DNA of 64,000 bases from Adenophora triphylla var. japonica (GCA_022495995.1 JAFEMH010004891.1:1-64000), one strand, 5' to 3'; positions 32,095-44,739 are shown, numbered from the stretch's first letter. Numbers and translations are program-made. The notes: a model not told the origin generated them from the letters alone.

Positions 32095-33732
32095 TGTTGG
32101 TGTAATGACCTAGGTGTTTAGTTATGTATGACCTATAACTTAATATCGCTATGTAATCGTCTTTACTATTTATTATAGAGAATGTTTATTTGGCTTATTA
32201 TATGTTTGCATGTTTATTATAATAACGTGCATCCCTAGTTATTGTGAATAACTAGTATAAGTTGGTAATGGATAATCATGGAGATGATTATATGCATGTG
32301 ATGCACATTACACTTATGGGTACTTGTTAGAGAACAAGGTACTGGACATGACCTACCGATGAGATTTATGTCATGGTCTATAGTCATATATGTCATGATT
32401 AAATCTCATGATAGTCGTGTCATTAAAATCCTTTGTACCTGAGATTATCATCGTCTTCCACATAATGAACATTGTGTTTGATGTAGTCTAACACTATTTT
32501 TAATAGGATAGCAATAAGGGCTATGTTGGCACGATTAGATTCTTGTAGGAAAGAATGATAAGTTAAAATAGGATTTGTCCCTCTCATTGAGATAGATGTT
32601 TGCTTGGGCCCCTCGATGAATAGTGTTGATGAAATGTGTGGCCACACTCAAGAGATTTGATAGAGATCAAATGCACTTGGATTATCAACATATTTGGAAT
32701 CGAGAAAGCATTGAACATTGTGAGTTGACAAGGACCATGAATCATGTTCAAAATGACATCGTGGACGAAAGGATTGTGACATTGATCTATCAAGGAATCA
32801 AGCTTTGAAGTTATATTTAATTGGATGGACATAATGACTTGTTATAGGTCACTTATGTCTTGTGATGTTGATGTTTCAACTCACTACCAACATAAAATAT
32901 AATTCCTAAAGGGTCATACACATAGAACGGATGAAAAATGAATGAAAATTGGAAATTAGGCTGGTCACGACTCGTGTTTAGGAGCACGACTCGTGCTCTC
33001 AATCAGCACGAGTAGTTTTTTGGTCACGATTCGTTTCCACGACTTAAATTGGACAGAAGGGTTGTATCGCGCGAGACATGCCAAGTCTCGCATGGGACAA
33101 GGCCTTTTGTTCAGCTCCAGTTTTGACCGTAGCATTGTATCGGACGGGACAAGCCAGTCTCGCGCGGGACAAGGCTCCTGTTGGGCTCCGGTTTTGGCTA
33201 GGAAAAGGGCTCTTTTCCCTAAGGGTTAGGGATATTTATAATGTATAAATAGAACTCTTTTTCCTCATCCAACACACACGGTTTTTGAGTTTTAGAAACA
33301 CAAAAACATTGATTTTGATTGAGAATCAAAGATCAAAAACACCCAAATCAATTTCATAAACAGTCGTTGATTGTTGAATATCGATTCAACAATCGGGGAT
33401 CATCTAGCAATCCTACAAGATTAGATCTTGGTTCGTTCGAGTGTGGATTACCGATAAAGGGTGATTACTTTATCACCAAAAGCTTGAAGACTTGCAATCG
33501 TTGATTCATCACAAAGATTAGAACAATGAAGAAGAAGATCAAAGGTTTGGCATCAATTCAATGGTTGAATTTCAGATTTGATTTGAGATTCGTTTTGAGC
33601 AAACATAATTGCTACAAGGTATGTAAAATCTATTTCATATGATTTCATCTCTTCATGCTAGACGGATTCAAGGCTAGGGTTTTGTTGATTTATAAAGTTC
33701 TTCCGCTGCGTTTGTAACCCAAAAATCCAACA
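32095..33732 (+). mobile_element. Copia element F 5' LTR
   Basis: The 1638-bp LTR starts TGTTGGTGTAATG and ends ATCCAACA. The left flank is AAGCA, compared with AAACA after the 3' LTR, so the target duplication has one change. TATA box TATAAATA is at 33244-33251. Upstream of it are CACGACTCGTG palindromes (32964-33050) and GCGCGGGACAAG-type repeats (33068-33180). Confidence 0.9.
32960..33251 (+). promoter_or_regulatory. Element F LTR promoter region
   Basis: Two CACGACTCGTG palindromes, a CAGCACGAGTAG and a CACGATTCGT lead into paired GTCTCGC-GGGACAAGG repeats and then the TATA box at 33244-33251. The 3' LTR has the same set at 41810-42090. Confidence 0.65.
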
Positions 33733-33733
33733 G

Positions 33734-33747
33734 TGGTATCAGAGCCG
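33734..33747 (+). promoter_or_regulatory. Element F primer binding site
   Basis: TGGTATCAGAGCCG directly follows the LTR. It is complementary to the 3' end of initiator methionine tRNA, the usual primer of plant copia elements. Confidence 0.9.
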
Positions 33748-34604
33748 TGTTTATCATGATTAGGATTGAAATTATCATGCTAGATTTAATTTGATTAAAT
33801 ACTTTACATGCTATATGAAATAGATCCATGATTTTATGTGTAATGTTTTGAGAAAACAATTATATATGATATGTCATAGTCATGATTTATAATTGATTAA
33901 TATGATTAGTCTTTTTACATAGGTTATTGATATGTTTAATATGATTAATTAGATTAGTAAATTCTCAAAATTGTATCAAATTGTTTGATTGGAATATTTT
34001 GTGAAGCCCTATGTTCATGATTATGTACATATAAGTTTAATGTTACAACCATGCGATGTTTGTTGGTATGTGTAAATCCTTCTAAATGTTTAAGTTTTAT
34101 GCCACTCCTTGATTAACACTTGTGATATTTTAGGGTATTTTAATATAGTTTTGACTCAGTTGGGTGCATCATTATATCTTAATTTGTGATCAAAATGAGA
34201 TAATGGTTGATGTAGTTTTGACTTAGTTAGGTGCATGGTTCCATGTCTCATACGTTTGAAAAAGGTTGGACTTAATTGGTGCTTTCAAATGAGATTTGAC
34301 TCAAGGCATAGATGAGATTATAACATGTTTTTTGACATATGATGTCTAGGAATCTCATAAAAGATCTAAGAATCATATATGATATGATTGATGTTATCTA
34401 CCTAAATAGCTTGATTTTGGGCATTGACTCAGTTAAACCAAAATCAAGTGAAATATGAATCTTAGCCCATTATGATTATATGATACATGTTTGTATTTGA
34501 AGGTGTATAATTTAGTGGGAGTATTTGTGAAATACATTATTTGCTCTTAGATGCTAAATGTGTTGATATTTATATGTTTATTGTTTGCATATTTTATTGT
34601 AGTA
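33748..34604 (+). other. Element F leader
   Basis: AT-rich noncoding leader between the primer binding site and gag. Repeated phrases such as GACTTAGTT/GACTCAGTT-GGTGCAT occur at 34150-34290. No gene is seen. Confidence 0.6.
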
Positions 34605-37600
34605 ATGGCAACTCACAATAATCATCCCCTGTCACTGCGATCCGTCCTTGAGAAGGACAAGCTCGAAGAGAACGGTACAAACTATTCTGATTGGATCAGA
34701 AGCCTAAGAATTGTTCTAAGGAAAGAGAAGAAAATGTACGTTCTTGATGAACCCATTCCACTTCCACCTACTGCCAATGCTTCAAGGGCATATAAGGATG
34801 CACATAAGAAACATACTGATGATTCTACTGATGTTGCATGCCTTATGCTTTCCACCATGTGTAAGGCTCTTCAGAAGGACCTTGAAAACATGGAAGCTGC
34901 TTTTGATCTAGCCGAGCGCTTAAAGGAAATGTTCCAAGTACAAGCTAGACAAGAAAGGTATGACGTGGTAAAGGCCCTAAATGCATGCAAGATGCAAGAG
35001 GGCCAGTCAGTTGGTGCTCATGTTCTTAAGATGAAAGGACATATTGAGCGTCTAGAAAGGCTTGAAAATCCGATGAGTTTGGAACTCGCCACGGATTTGA
35101 TATTGAATTCATTGCCTGAAAGTTACAGTCATTTCATAATGCACTATCACATGAGTGGCACGGATAAGAATCTCTCGGAATTGCATGCGATGCTTAAAAC
35201 CGCAGAGAAGAATATCAAGAAGCCTGGAATGGAAAATGTGTTAATGGTTAACAAAGGGAAAGGGTTCAAGAAAGAAGGTAAAGCAAAAGTTGCTAAACCT
35301 AAGGCAAAGGTTGCCGATTTCGAAGAGGCAAAACCCAAAGGTTCTCAAAAGGATGCGATTTGCTACCATTGCCAAGAAGTTGGTCATTGGAAGCATAACT
35401 GCAAGGCTTATAAGGAAGGCCTAAAGGCGAAAAATGGCAATACGATTGCTTCTGATTCAGGTATCTATATGATAGATATTTTCCTTTCTATTTCTAGTTC
35501 ATGGGTATTAGATACCGGATGTGGATCTCACATTTGTTTAAATGTACAGGGACTAAGGAATAGGAAGCTACTCAAACAAGGTGAAGTTGACCTACGAGTG
35601 GGGAATGAAGCAAGAGTTGCTGCATTAGCCGTAGGAACATATGATGTAACTTTACCTAGTGGGCTAGTACTGGTTTTGAACAATTGTTACTATGTTCCGG
35701 ATTTGAGTAGGAATATTATTTTTGTTTCTTGTTTGGATAATGAAGGATTTAAGTTTCTTATTGAGAATAAGAAATTTTCTATTTATTTAAATGATATGCT
35801 CTATTGTATTGCAAATTCATTTAACGGCCTTTATGTTCTTGATGTTGAGAAACAAAATAGTGTTGAATATATTTATCATGTTAATAAGAAATCTAAACCG
35901 AATGACGTGAACAACATGTTCATGTGGCATTGTCGGCTTGGTCATATAAATGAGAAACGCATATCTAAACTCCATAAGGATGGACTTTTAGACTCACATG
36001 ATTATGAATCATATGAGGTATGTGAATCTTGTTTATTGGAAAAAATGACTAAACCACCCTACACTAAGAGTAGTGAAAGGGCTAGTGATTTATTGGGCCT
36101 TATACATACCGATGTATGTGGACCAATGAGCAGCATTGCTAGGGGAGGATTTCGGTATTTCATTTCATTTACTGATGAATTATCTAGATATGGCTATGTT
36201 TATCTGATGAAGTCCAAAAGTGAGTCATTTGAGATGTTTATAACATTTCAAAATGAAGTAAAAAATCAACTTGACAAAACTATTAAAGCACTTTGATCTG
36301 ATCGTGGTGGTGAATATTTGAGCCAAGAGTTTGACAATCATCTCAAAAATTGTGGAATAGTTTCAGAGTTGACTCCACCCGGAACACCATAATGGAATGG
36401 TGTGTCCGAGAGGAGGAATAGAACCTTATTAGATATGGTTCATTCAATGATGAATCAAGTTGACCTTCCTATTTCCTTTTGGGGACATGCATTAGAGACT
36501 GATGCGTTCACACTGAACAGAGTCCCTACTAAATCGGCTCTTAAGACCCCACATGAGATGTGACATGGAAGAAAACCTAGTTTGTCTTTTATGAAGATTT
36601 GGGGTTGCGAAGCTTATGTGAAGAGACTTGTCTCTGATAAGTTAGTACCTACATCTGATAAGGTTATTTTTGTTGGTTACCCTAAGGAAACCAAAGGGTA
36701 TTACTTTTACAACCGCAATGAGAATAAAGTGTTTGTTGCTCAATATGGTACTTTTCTTGAGAAACAGTTTCTCAATAAAGGAACTAATGGGAGTAAAATT
36801 GATCTTGAATAAGTTCAAGAATCCGAAAATAACATGAAACCAATAGTAGAGATGGATCCAAGTCCACAAGAAGTTGTGGAACCGGTTCAAGATCCACAAG
36901 TCCATCGTAGATCGGATAGGTTATGATCCGCACCCGAGAGATATGGATTTCTCGTGTCAAAAAGTAATGAAGTGGAAGTCATTGAGAATGACAAACCTAC
37001 TTCCTATCAAGAGGCAGTGTCCACTCCTGATTCGGAGAAATGGCTAGAAGCCATGGAATCCGAATTTCAATCCATGTCGGATAATCAAGTTTGGAACTTG
37101 AAGCCACCTGAAGGTGTAAAAATCATAGGGTGCAAGTAGGTCTTCAAGAAGAAGAGTGACATGGATGGGAAGGTACATGCTTACAAGGCTAGGCTTGTAG
37201 CAAAGGGATATAGGCAGATTCATGGTGTAGACTATAATGAAACCTTTTCGCCTGTTGCAATGCTAAGTGTGTTAGAATTTAGTTTGCTATAGCCGCGTAT
37301 TATGACTACGAGATATGGAAAATGGATGTCAAAACGGCTTTCCTAAATGGGAAGTTACTCGAGGATATGTATATGACACAACCCGAACGTTTTGTCGATC
37401 CAAGAAATTCTAACAAAATGTGCAAGTTGCAAAGATCCATATATGGGTTGAAGCAAGCTTCTAGGAGTTGGAATCTTCATTTTGACGAAAAGATCAAAGA
37501 GTTTGGTTTTGTCAAGAATGAAGATGAACCTTGTGTATACATAAAATTCAGTGGGAGCACAGTATTATTTCTCTTATTGTATGTCGATGATATCTTACTC

Positions 37601-38532
37601 ATTGGAAACGACATTCTTGCACTTCAGACTGTCAAGTCTTGGTTAGAGAAATGCTTCTCAATGAAAGATATGGGTGAAGCCGCTTACATCCTTGGCATCA
37701 AGATCTATAGAGATAGATCTAAAAGGACAATTGGTTTGAGTCAAAGTACTTACATTGACAAGGTTTTTAGAAGATTCAAGATGAAAAATTCTAAGAGAGG
37801 TAACTTGCCAATGGGTCATGGTGTTACACTTAGCAAGAATCAGTATTCTAAGACAACTGATGAGCGAAAGAGAATGAATGAGGTTCCATACGCTTCGGCT
37901 ATTAGATCTATCATGTATGCCATGATTTGTACTAGACCCGACGTCTCGTATGCTCTAAGCATGACGAGTCGATACCAATCTGATCCTGGTGAAAACCATT
38001 GGATGGCAGTTAAGACGATCCTTAAGTACTTAAGAAGGACTAAGGATGCGTTCTTGGTTTTTGGAGGAATGGAAGATGATCTTGTTGTAAGAGGTTAAAC
38101 AGATGCAAGCTTCCAAACCGATAAAGATGATTTCCGATCGCAGTCAGGATTTGTGTTTATGCTTAACGGAGTTCCAAGCAGAGTACTATTGCCGATTCTA
38201 CAACTGAGGCAGAATATATAGCGGCATTCGATGCAGCTAAGGAGACAATTTGGATCAAAAAGATCATTAGTGGTCTGGAAGTTGTTCCAAGCATCACTAA
38301 TCCGGTGGAACTTTATTGTGATAATAATGGTGCCATTGCACAAGCAAAGGAACCAAGGTCACATCAGCGATCCAAACATATACTTAGACGTTTCCATCTT
38401 ATTCGAGAGTTCATTGATAGGGGAGACGTTAAGATATGCAAAGTATCAACCGATGATAACATTGGGGATCCGCTTATAAAGCCCCTCGCACAAGCAAAGC
38501 ATGATGGTCATGTTAGGTCCATAGGTATATGA
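34605..38532 (+). pseudogene. gag-pol: Copia element F gag-pol
   Basis: This is the Ty1/copia polyprotein. The start is placed at the ATG at 34605 (MATHNNHPLSLRS), because upstream codons only encode a hydrophobic AT-rich leader. In order: Gag; zinc knuckle CYHCQEVGHWKHNC (about 35360); protease WVLDTGCGSHIC (about 35497); pre-integrase MWHCRLGHINEKR and CESCLLEK; integrase core with DVCGP and SDRGGEY; RT with LLYVDDILLIGND (about 37575); and RNase H ending NIGDPLIKPLAQ. The frame is open to 36294. In-frame stops follow, mostly explained by CGA, CAA or TGG changes, with frameshifts near 37140-37320 and 38100-38300. Not functional. Confidence 0.9.
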
Positions 38533-38551
38533 TACATAGATGGAGCTTAGT

Positions 38552-38564
38552 GCAAGTGGGAGAT
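38552..38564 (+). promoter_or_regulatory. Element F polypurine tract
   Basis: GCAAGTGGGAGAT directly precedes the 3' LTR start TGTTGGTG, the typical copia arrangement. Confidence 0.8.
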
Positions 38565-38863
38565 TGTTGGTGTAATGCCCTAGGCATTTAGTTATGTATG
38601 ACTTATAACTTAAAACCGCTATGTAATCGTCTTTACCATTTATTATAGAGAATGTTTATTTGGCTTATTATATGTTTGCATGTTTATTATAATAATATGC
38701 GTCCCTAGTTATTGTGAATAACTAATATAAGTTGGTAATGGATAATCATGGAGATGATTATATGCATGTGATGCACATTACACTTATGGGTACTTGTTAG
38801 AGAACAAGGTAGTGGACATGACCTACCGATGAGATTTATCACATGGTTTATAGTCATATATGT
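38565..38863 (+). mobile_element. Element F 3' LTR, left part
   Basis: It matches the first about 300 bp of the 5' LTR, with roughly a dozen differences in the first 180 bp. It is interrupted after TATGT by G2 and resumes at 41232. Confidence 0.9.
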
Positions 38864-41231
38864 TGAAGCGCCCCGAACCGTGGTCCTACATGGCCCCACG
38901 CCCGGAACACACCCTGAAGACGCCTTTATTTTTAAAAAAAAATCGAAATGTCCTTTCTAAAACTTATCATTTTCAAAACCTGTTTTAATGAAAATGACTT
39001 TCAATCACAAACCATTTAAGTAGGAACTATTTACAAACCATACTTAATTTCTTTACAAACCAAGGAATCTACTTCCCAAATAAAAAGATTTACAAGCCTT
39101 AAGAAGTTACAAAATAAGGACAACATCAATTCTAGGTTACTACCCCAAGGTTATGCATTTATATAATGTAACCTTACAAAATACCTTTCTCAAAATAATC
39201 CCAACTAGGCGCCCTCTAGGTGCTCAATGTGTCCTAGCCCCTGGCTTGGCTCTATCTAAGAAAACAATAAAAGGACGGGGTGAGAAAAATCTCAGCAAGT
39301 TATTATATATGCAACAATATGATATGCAATCACATTTTGAAAGCATATAACAATCAATCAACATATATATATTACACAAAGAAGGATATACATATAAATT
39401 TAACACATAAGTGCATAATATAACACTTATAAGGATACTGAGCCAAGGTTTCTTCCTCCAAAAGGATATCACGATCTGAGCAGCATCAACAGCTGAAGAA
39501 TCGGTTCCGGAACCCATAACAACAACAATAAATGGGATCACTGACACAAAGTCAAACCCAATGTGCAACTAGACTACACCCTAAAAAGGGGAGCTAGCCC
39601 ACTACCCAAACCATGGCCAATGGATGGGCAACCTGGGAACCCAGTGTATGGATTATAACGAACTCGGCTCGGGTGCCATTATAATCCCATAACACTGCCC
39701 AACAACAAGTACCAGCTGGACTTTAAACATAAGCACAGTACAACCTACTTGCTTATAATAAACAATGATTCCAAAGTAGGGAACCATACCAATATAGCAT
39801 ATCAAAATGATAGCAAGTATAAATCACAAGTAGCACTAAGGCTAAACCATCCTTGAACCAATTCAATCATCTTAGGATTCCAAAGTAGGGAACCCTAATC
39901 ACACATCATGAAGATGTCGAACCAATATAAAAGGTGCAACATATAAGGTATACACACATATACTAACCATTCAAGGATGTAACTTCAAGCATATGAGGAA
40001 TTTAAACAAGTTAGGTTCAATGGTTCCAACCTACTTTAACCCCATATTTAAACATCTTTCAATTATCACAATTGGTATTTAAAGGCATCATTTTGTTGCT
40101 CATACATTTCACTTTGATCATAGTGTTTAATTGGTTGAAATCTAGGTTCTAAAATTTGACTTACATTGCTTTGAAAACAGTTCAGCAAAACAGGGCATGG
40201 CACGACTCGTGCCCTATGGCACGACTCGTACCATTGAATCCCCATTTGATCCAGCATGGGTGGATCCAAATTCACGACTCGTTTTCACGAGTGGCCAAAG
40301 GGCACGACTCGTGCCATGGAGCACAACTCGTGCCAAAGGCAAAAATCAGCATCAGAAGCTGATCTTCAGCAAAGGCCAAAACCAAAGATTGTTTACACTT
40401 TTCCTCTGTTTTTAATGTGCCAAAACAGGCACTAACTTCAGTATAAAACATACCAATTCCTTCCATACACATTCCATCTCAAAAACCATGTACCAAGTGC
40501 CATTTCCAAGCCTCCCAACTCAAGAAAAATGGATAAACCATCCATGCACATAATTTTATCAATTCAACACACACCCAAAACCATTTTTCCATTTACCCAA
40601 AACCAACTCATTAGTTCATTTTACACTAAACCAATTCCATTCATAAACGCCATTTTCTTCCATTCCCAACTTCCATAATTTAATTCAAAAAATCACATTT
40701 TTTCAATAAACAACAACAATAATAGCATCTACACTAAATGAACATAAATTCCAAGAAAATATAATAACTTACTTGAAAAATAATATGAAAATTTACAAAC
40801 TTTGATCGGATGGAATTGTTCCCCTTCTCCTCCGGAACACCACAGAACGAACGGGTTGACGATTGGATTTTTCTAGAATTAATTAGAAAATTTTGAATAG
40901 AGGGGTTAAGTTTTGGTTTTTAGTACCATGGTTGAGCTGAAGGATTAGTTTTGATAAATTACACCATTTACACTCAAGCACCTCAACGATTGTAATGAAA
41001 TGGCTAATTAGTTTCCAACTTATCACTTCACTACTCCCTCATAATATTTCTAGTTTACACATTAAATAATTAATTTGATTTTATTCCTATATTTAAAATA
41101 GCATATAAGTGATAAAATACTAATTAACACATAAATGCTACAAATCAAATGCAACATATTATAATAGGAAATGCACTCCAATTATATGATTAAGCACGAT
41201 GCAACATAAACCTAAGATTAGGGTCGTGACA
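38864..41231. mobile_element. Solo LTR G2 inserted in the 3' LTR of element F
   Basis: The 2368-bp insert begins TGAAGCGCCCC and ends GGGTCGTGACA. Perfect 5-bp duplications TATGT flank it (38859-38863 and 41232-41236), and the uninterrupted site is seen in the 5' LTR of F. It has no coding frame and lacks internal retrotransposon sequence, so it is a solo LTR. It is homologous to G1. Confidence 0.88.
40196..40335. promoter_or_regulatory. CACGACTCGTG palindrome module in G2
   Basis: GGCACGACTCGTGCC palindromes at about 40199, 40217 (one change), 40301 and 40321 (one change), with TTCACGACTCGTTTTCACGA at 40272. Order and spacing parallel the F LTR module. Confidence 0.7.
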
Positions 41232-42575
41232 TATGTCATGATTAAATCTCATGATAGTCGTGTCATTGAAATCATTTGTACCTGAGATTATCATCGTCTT
41301 CCACATAATGAACATTGTGTTTGATGTAGTCTAACACTATCTTTAATAGGATAGAAATAAGGGCTATGTTGGCACGATTGGATTCTTGTAGGAAAGAATG
41401 ATAAGTTAAAATGGGGTTTGTCCCTCTCGTTGAGAGAGATGTTTGCTTGGGCCCCTCGATGAATAGTGTTGATGAAATGTGTGGCCACACTCAAGAGATT
41501 TGATAGAGATCAAATGCACTTGAATTATCAACATATTTGGAATCGAGAAAGCATTGAACATTGTGAGTTGACATGGACAATGAATCATGTTCAAAATGAC
41601 ATCGTGGACAAACGGATTGTGACATTGATCTATCAAGGAATCAAGCTTTGATGTTATATTTAATTGGGTGGACATAATGACTTGCTAGAGGTCACTTATG
41701 TCTTGTGATGTTGATGTTTCAACTCACTACCAACATAAAATATAATTCCTAAAGGGTCACACACAAAGAACGGATGAAAAATGGATGAAAATTGGAAATT
41801 AGGCTGGTCACGACTCGTGACTAGGAGCACGACTCGTGCTCTCAATCAGCACGAGTAGTTTTTTGGTCACGACTCGTTTCCACGACTTGAATTGGACAGA
41901 AGGGTTGTATCACGCAAGACACGCCAAGTCTCGCATGGGACAAGGCCTTTTGTTCAGCTCCAGTTTTGACCGTAGCATTGTATCGCGCGGGACATGCCAG
42001 TCTCGCGCGGGATAAGGCTCCTGTTGGGCTTCGGTTTTGGCTAGGAAAATGGCTCTTTTCCCTAAGGGTTAGGGATATTTATAATGTATAAATAGAACTC
42101 TTTTGCCTCAGCTAACACACACGATTTTTAAGTTTTAGAAACACAAAAACATTGATTTTGATTGAGAATCAAAGATCAAAAACAACCAAATCAATTCCAT
42201 AAACAACCATTGATTGTTGAATATCGATTCAACAATCGGGGATCATCTAGCAATCTTACAAGATTAGATCTTGGTTCATTCGCGTGTGAATTACCGATAG
42301 AGGGTGATTACTTTATCACCAAAAGCTTGAAGATTTGCAATCGTTGATTCATCGCAAAGATTAGAACAAGGAAGAAGAAGATCAATGGTTCGACATCAAT
42401 TCAAAGGTTGAATTTCAGATTTGATTTGAGATTCATTTTGAGCAAACATAATCGCTACAATGTATGTAAAATCTATTTCATATGATTTCATCTCTTCATG
42501 CTAGATGGATTCAAGGCTAGGATTTTGTTGATTTATAAAGTTCTTCCGCTGCGTTTGTAACCCTAAAACCCAACA
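41232..42575 (+). mobile_element. Element F 3' LTR, right part
   Basis: It continues the LTR from ATGTCATGATT to the end AACCCAACA. It carries the same palindromes (41810-41890), TATA box near 42085 and terminal region as the 5' LTR. The right flank is AAACA. Confidence 0.9.
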
Positions 42576-42640
42576 AAACATGCTGTGTTGATAGCTTCAG
42601 CCCAAAAATACTTGGGTAGCCTGACTTCATTTAAATTTCA
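42576..42640 (-). pseudogene. Element D integrase, 5'-most fragment
   Basis: The minus strand encodes LNEVRLPKYFWAEAINTACF, a classical copia integrase block that continues at 32094 across element F. Upstream of it the copia similarity stops abruptly near 42640, so element D is truncated or rearranged at its 5' end. Confidence 0.82.
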
Positions 42641-42920
42641 GGTTAAACAAAGATCAAATGACAAGTCTTTGTCACAAGGTGATGCAGTGAACAAAATGCC
42701 CAAGAAAGGAAGAAACATTTCAAGCAGCTTGTCTCTAGATAGTGCCATTAGGTTGGCACCCGGTTAAAGAAAGACAATGCCAAGCCTATCTCAACAACAA
42801 TTGCTTTTACATCAGTTATTGCTGCATCTTTTATGTGGAATGGGCGTATATGTATTGTTTTAAGTTCTTTAAAGGCTGCAGCAAAGATGAAATCCAATTC
42901 CAGCAAGGATGATAAAAAGT
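42641..42920 (+). other. Possible 3' exon remnant of an unknown gene
   Basis: TTTCAG at about 42636-42641 resembles an acceptor. A frame follows, encoding VKQRSNDKSLSQGDAVNKMP and SSLSLDSAIRLAPG before a stop near 42766. Overlapping it in another frame is RLKKDNAKPISTTIAFTSVI, ending in a Ser/Lys-rich KSNSSKDDKK and stop near 42920. I do not recognise either. It could be a host exon truncated by element D, or another repeat. Confidence 0.25.
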
Positions 42921-43537
42921 AGTATCTATCTAGTCTAGTTTGAACTCTTTTTTTTTTATGAAATATTTTGGTCTTTTTGGTCATATACTGGAACAAACAT
43001 GAATTTGGTTTGTAACAAGAAACAATTATCTTTTGTATGACCTCTTTGATTAATGACCAATGGTTTGTATTATGTAGTGTATTGAAGGTATATCTTTTGG
43101 ATGTTTGTACACATTGTTTTTAGATGTGGTGAAATCAAAGTTGATTGTGTTGCGGATGATAGACATTGTCTTTTTTTGCACAATTTTTTTACTTTCTTTG
43201 CACACATTCTAGGTACATGATAACAGGTCTAAAAAATAGAGTATAATATACTAGTTCCATTAATAAGAAACAAAGATACACCAAAATTTTGATCAAACTA
43301 ACTAGTGCACTTCAAAAGAGTTTTACAAAGTAAAACAACGTCAATCATTGTCAATCATTGATAAATGGCATATTCTTGAACTACAAAAAAACAGAGTGTC
43401 CTACTTTCTCTAATACACCAACAATAGGATTATCGACACACCAATAACACTTTACCAAAAACAATAACATAACCACACAACAGCTACGCTCCATGTTAAG
43501 CCTTGCTATGAGTATCTTCAACTCAATTCTACTTTAA

Positions 43538-43568
<31 letters not shown>

Positions 43569-43650
43569 GAAGGTTACTTTTAACTTTTTTTTTTTTTTTG
43601 TTTAAAAAAAGTGACTACCTTAACAAATAAACTAGATTACTAGACTATAT
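42921..43650. other. AT-rich intergenic stretch
   Basis: No gene, RNA or repeat boundary is seen, apart from a homopolymer-rich segment (poly-A near 43538-43565, poly-T near 43586-43600). Confidence 0.5.
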
Positions 43651-43653
43651 ATT

Positions 43654-44385
43654 CCCTCTGTTACGCTTCACTTGAGATCAATTTTTTGACATAAAAATTA
43701 AGAAAAAATAAGAAAGAGAATTAGTTGAAGATGATGTTGAAAGCAGGAAAAGTAAAATAAGAGAGAGAATGAGTGAGACAATAGTAATTTGACTGATATT
43801 GTGAGTATAAAAATTTTTCATTTTATGTAGTGTCAAGTGAAAGAGTGCGTCTGCTGAGAAACGCGTTTCTCCATAACTATGGAGAAACGTGTTTTTCATA
43901 GCCAGAAGCTTTACATTTGATAACCAGAAAAAAAAACCCAAGGCCAAGACCAAAAGCTTCGGATATCCGGAAGCTTTGCATTTGATAGCGAAGCTTTGCG
44001 GTTGATATCCGAAGCTTTGTATTTGATAGCCAGGAAGGATGTGAAATGTATATCCGTAAACTGTTAGGTGCATATCCGTAAAAGCTGTTAGGTGCATATC
44101 CAGAAATGTGTTAGGGCATATCCAGAAATTGCTATTGAAGGTTTCTGGATATCCAGAAACCTTCAAATGTATATCCAGAAACATTTTGAAGGTTTCTGGA
44201 TATTCATTTGAAGGTTTCTGGATATCACTTTCATAGGTTTCTGGCTATCTAGCTCATTGTCGCGCGACATGTCGGGACCCGTTTCTCCATAACTTATGGA
44301 GAAACGCGTTTCTCCCTAGATTTTGTGCAAGTGAAATGCGACGAATCAAAATGAAAATCAATATCAAGTGAAATGGAACATATGA
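43654..44385. mobile_element. MITE-like element interrupted by a second inverted-repeat element
   Basis: The outer ends read TATTCCCTCTGTTACGCTTC-ACTTGA (left) and TCAAGTGAAATGGAACATAT (right), imperfect terminal inverted repeats. Inside it (43856-44316) is a second unit with inverted-repeat ends. No transposase is encoded. Confidence 0.5.
43856..44316. mobile_element. Foldback-like element with self-palindromic ends
   Basis: The ends are about 35 bp: GAGAAACGCGTTTCTCCATA on the left, and its inverse, ending GGAGAAACGCGTTTCTCC, on the right. Each end is itself palindromic. The middle contains many GGATATCC, CATATCCAGAAA and GAAGCTTTGC repeats. No coding frame is present. Confidence 0.6.
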
Positions 44386-44506
44386 TTTTTCTTAAAAAAC
44401 TGAAGACTTGAGCGGAACCAACCAAAAGTGTTGTTTCATGATTTTGTTCATTGGCGGATCTAGGATTTATAGTGAGGGGATCAAATTTTACATTGCAAAA
44501 AATATA

Positions 44507-44739
44507 CTCCCTCCGACCCAAAATGTTTGTCCCATTTGACTTTTTAGTTGAACTTTGACCACAAATATATGACAATTTAATTATGTTCAAGAAATTCTAA
44601 AAATTCCTATTGATTCACCATTAATAATATTAACAACAACAACTTTTAGAATTTCATGAACATGATTAATCTCTCATAAATTTGTGGTCAAAGTTCAACA
44701 AAAAAGTCAAATGAGACAAACATATTGGGACGAAGGGAG
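44507..44739. mobile_element. Stowaway-like MITE 1
   Basis: 233 bp with terminal inverted repeats CTCCCTCCGACCC...CGAAGGGAG flanked by TA. The arms TTTGACTTTTT-GTTGAACTTTG pair with CAAAGTTCAAC-AAAAAGTCAAA, so the whole unit can fold. Confidence 0.85.

Noticed and set aside
38864..41231. G2 as an internal part of element F
   Set aside because: It interrupts an LTR that is continuous in the 5' copy and is flanked by a perfect 5-bp duplication.
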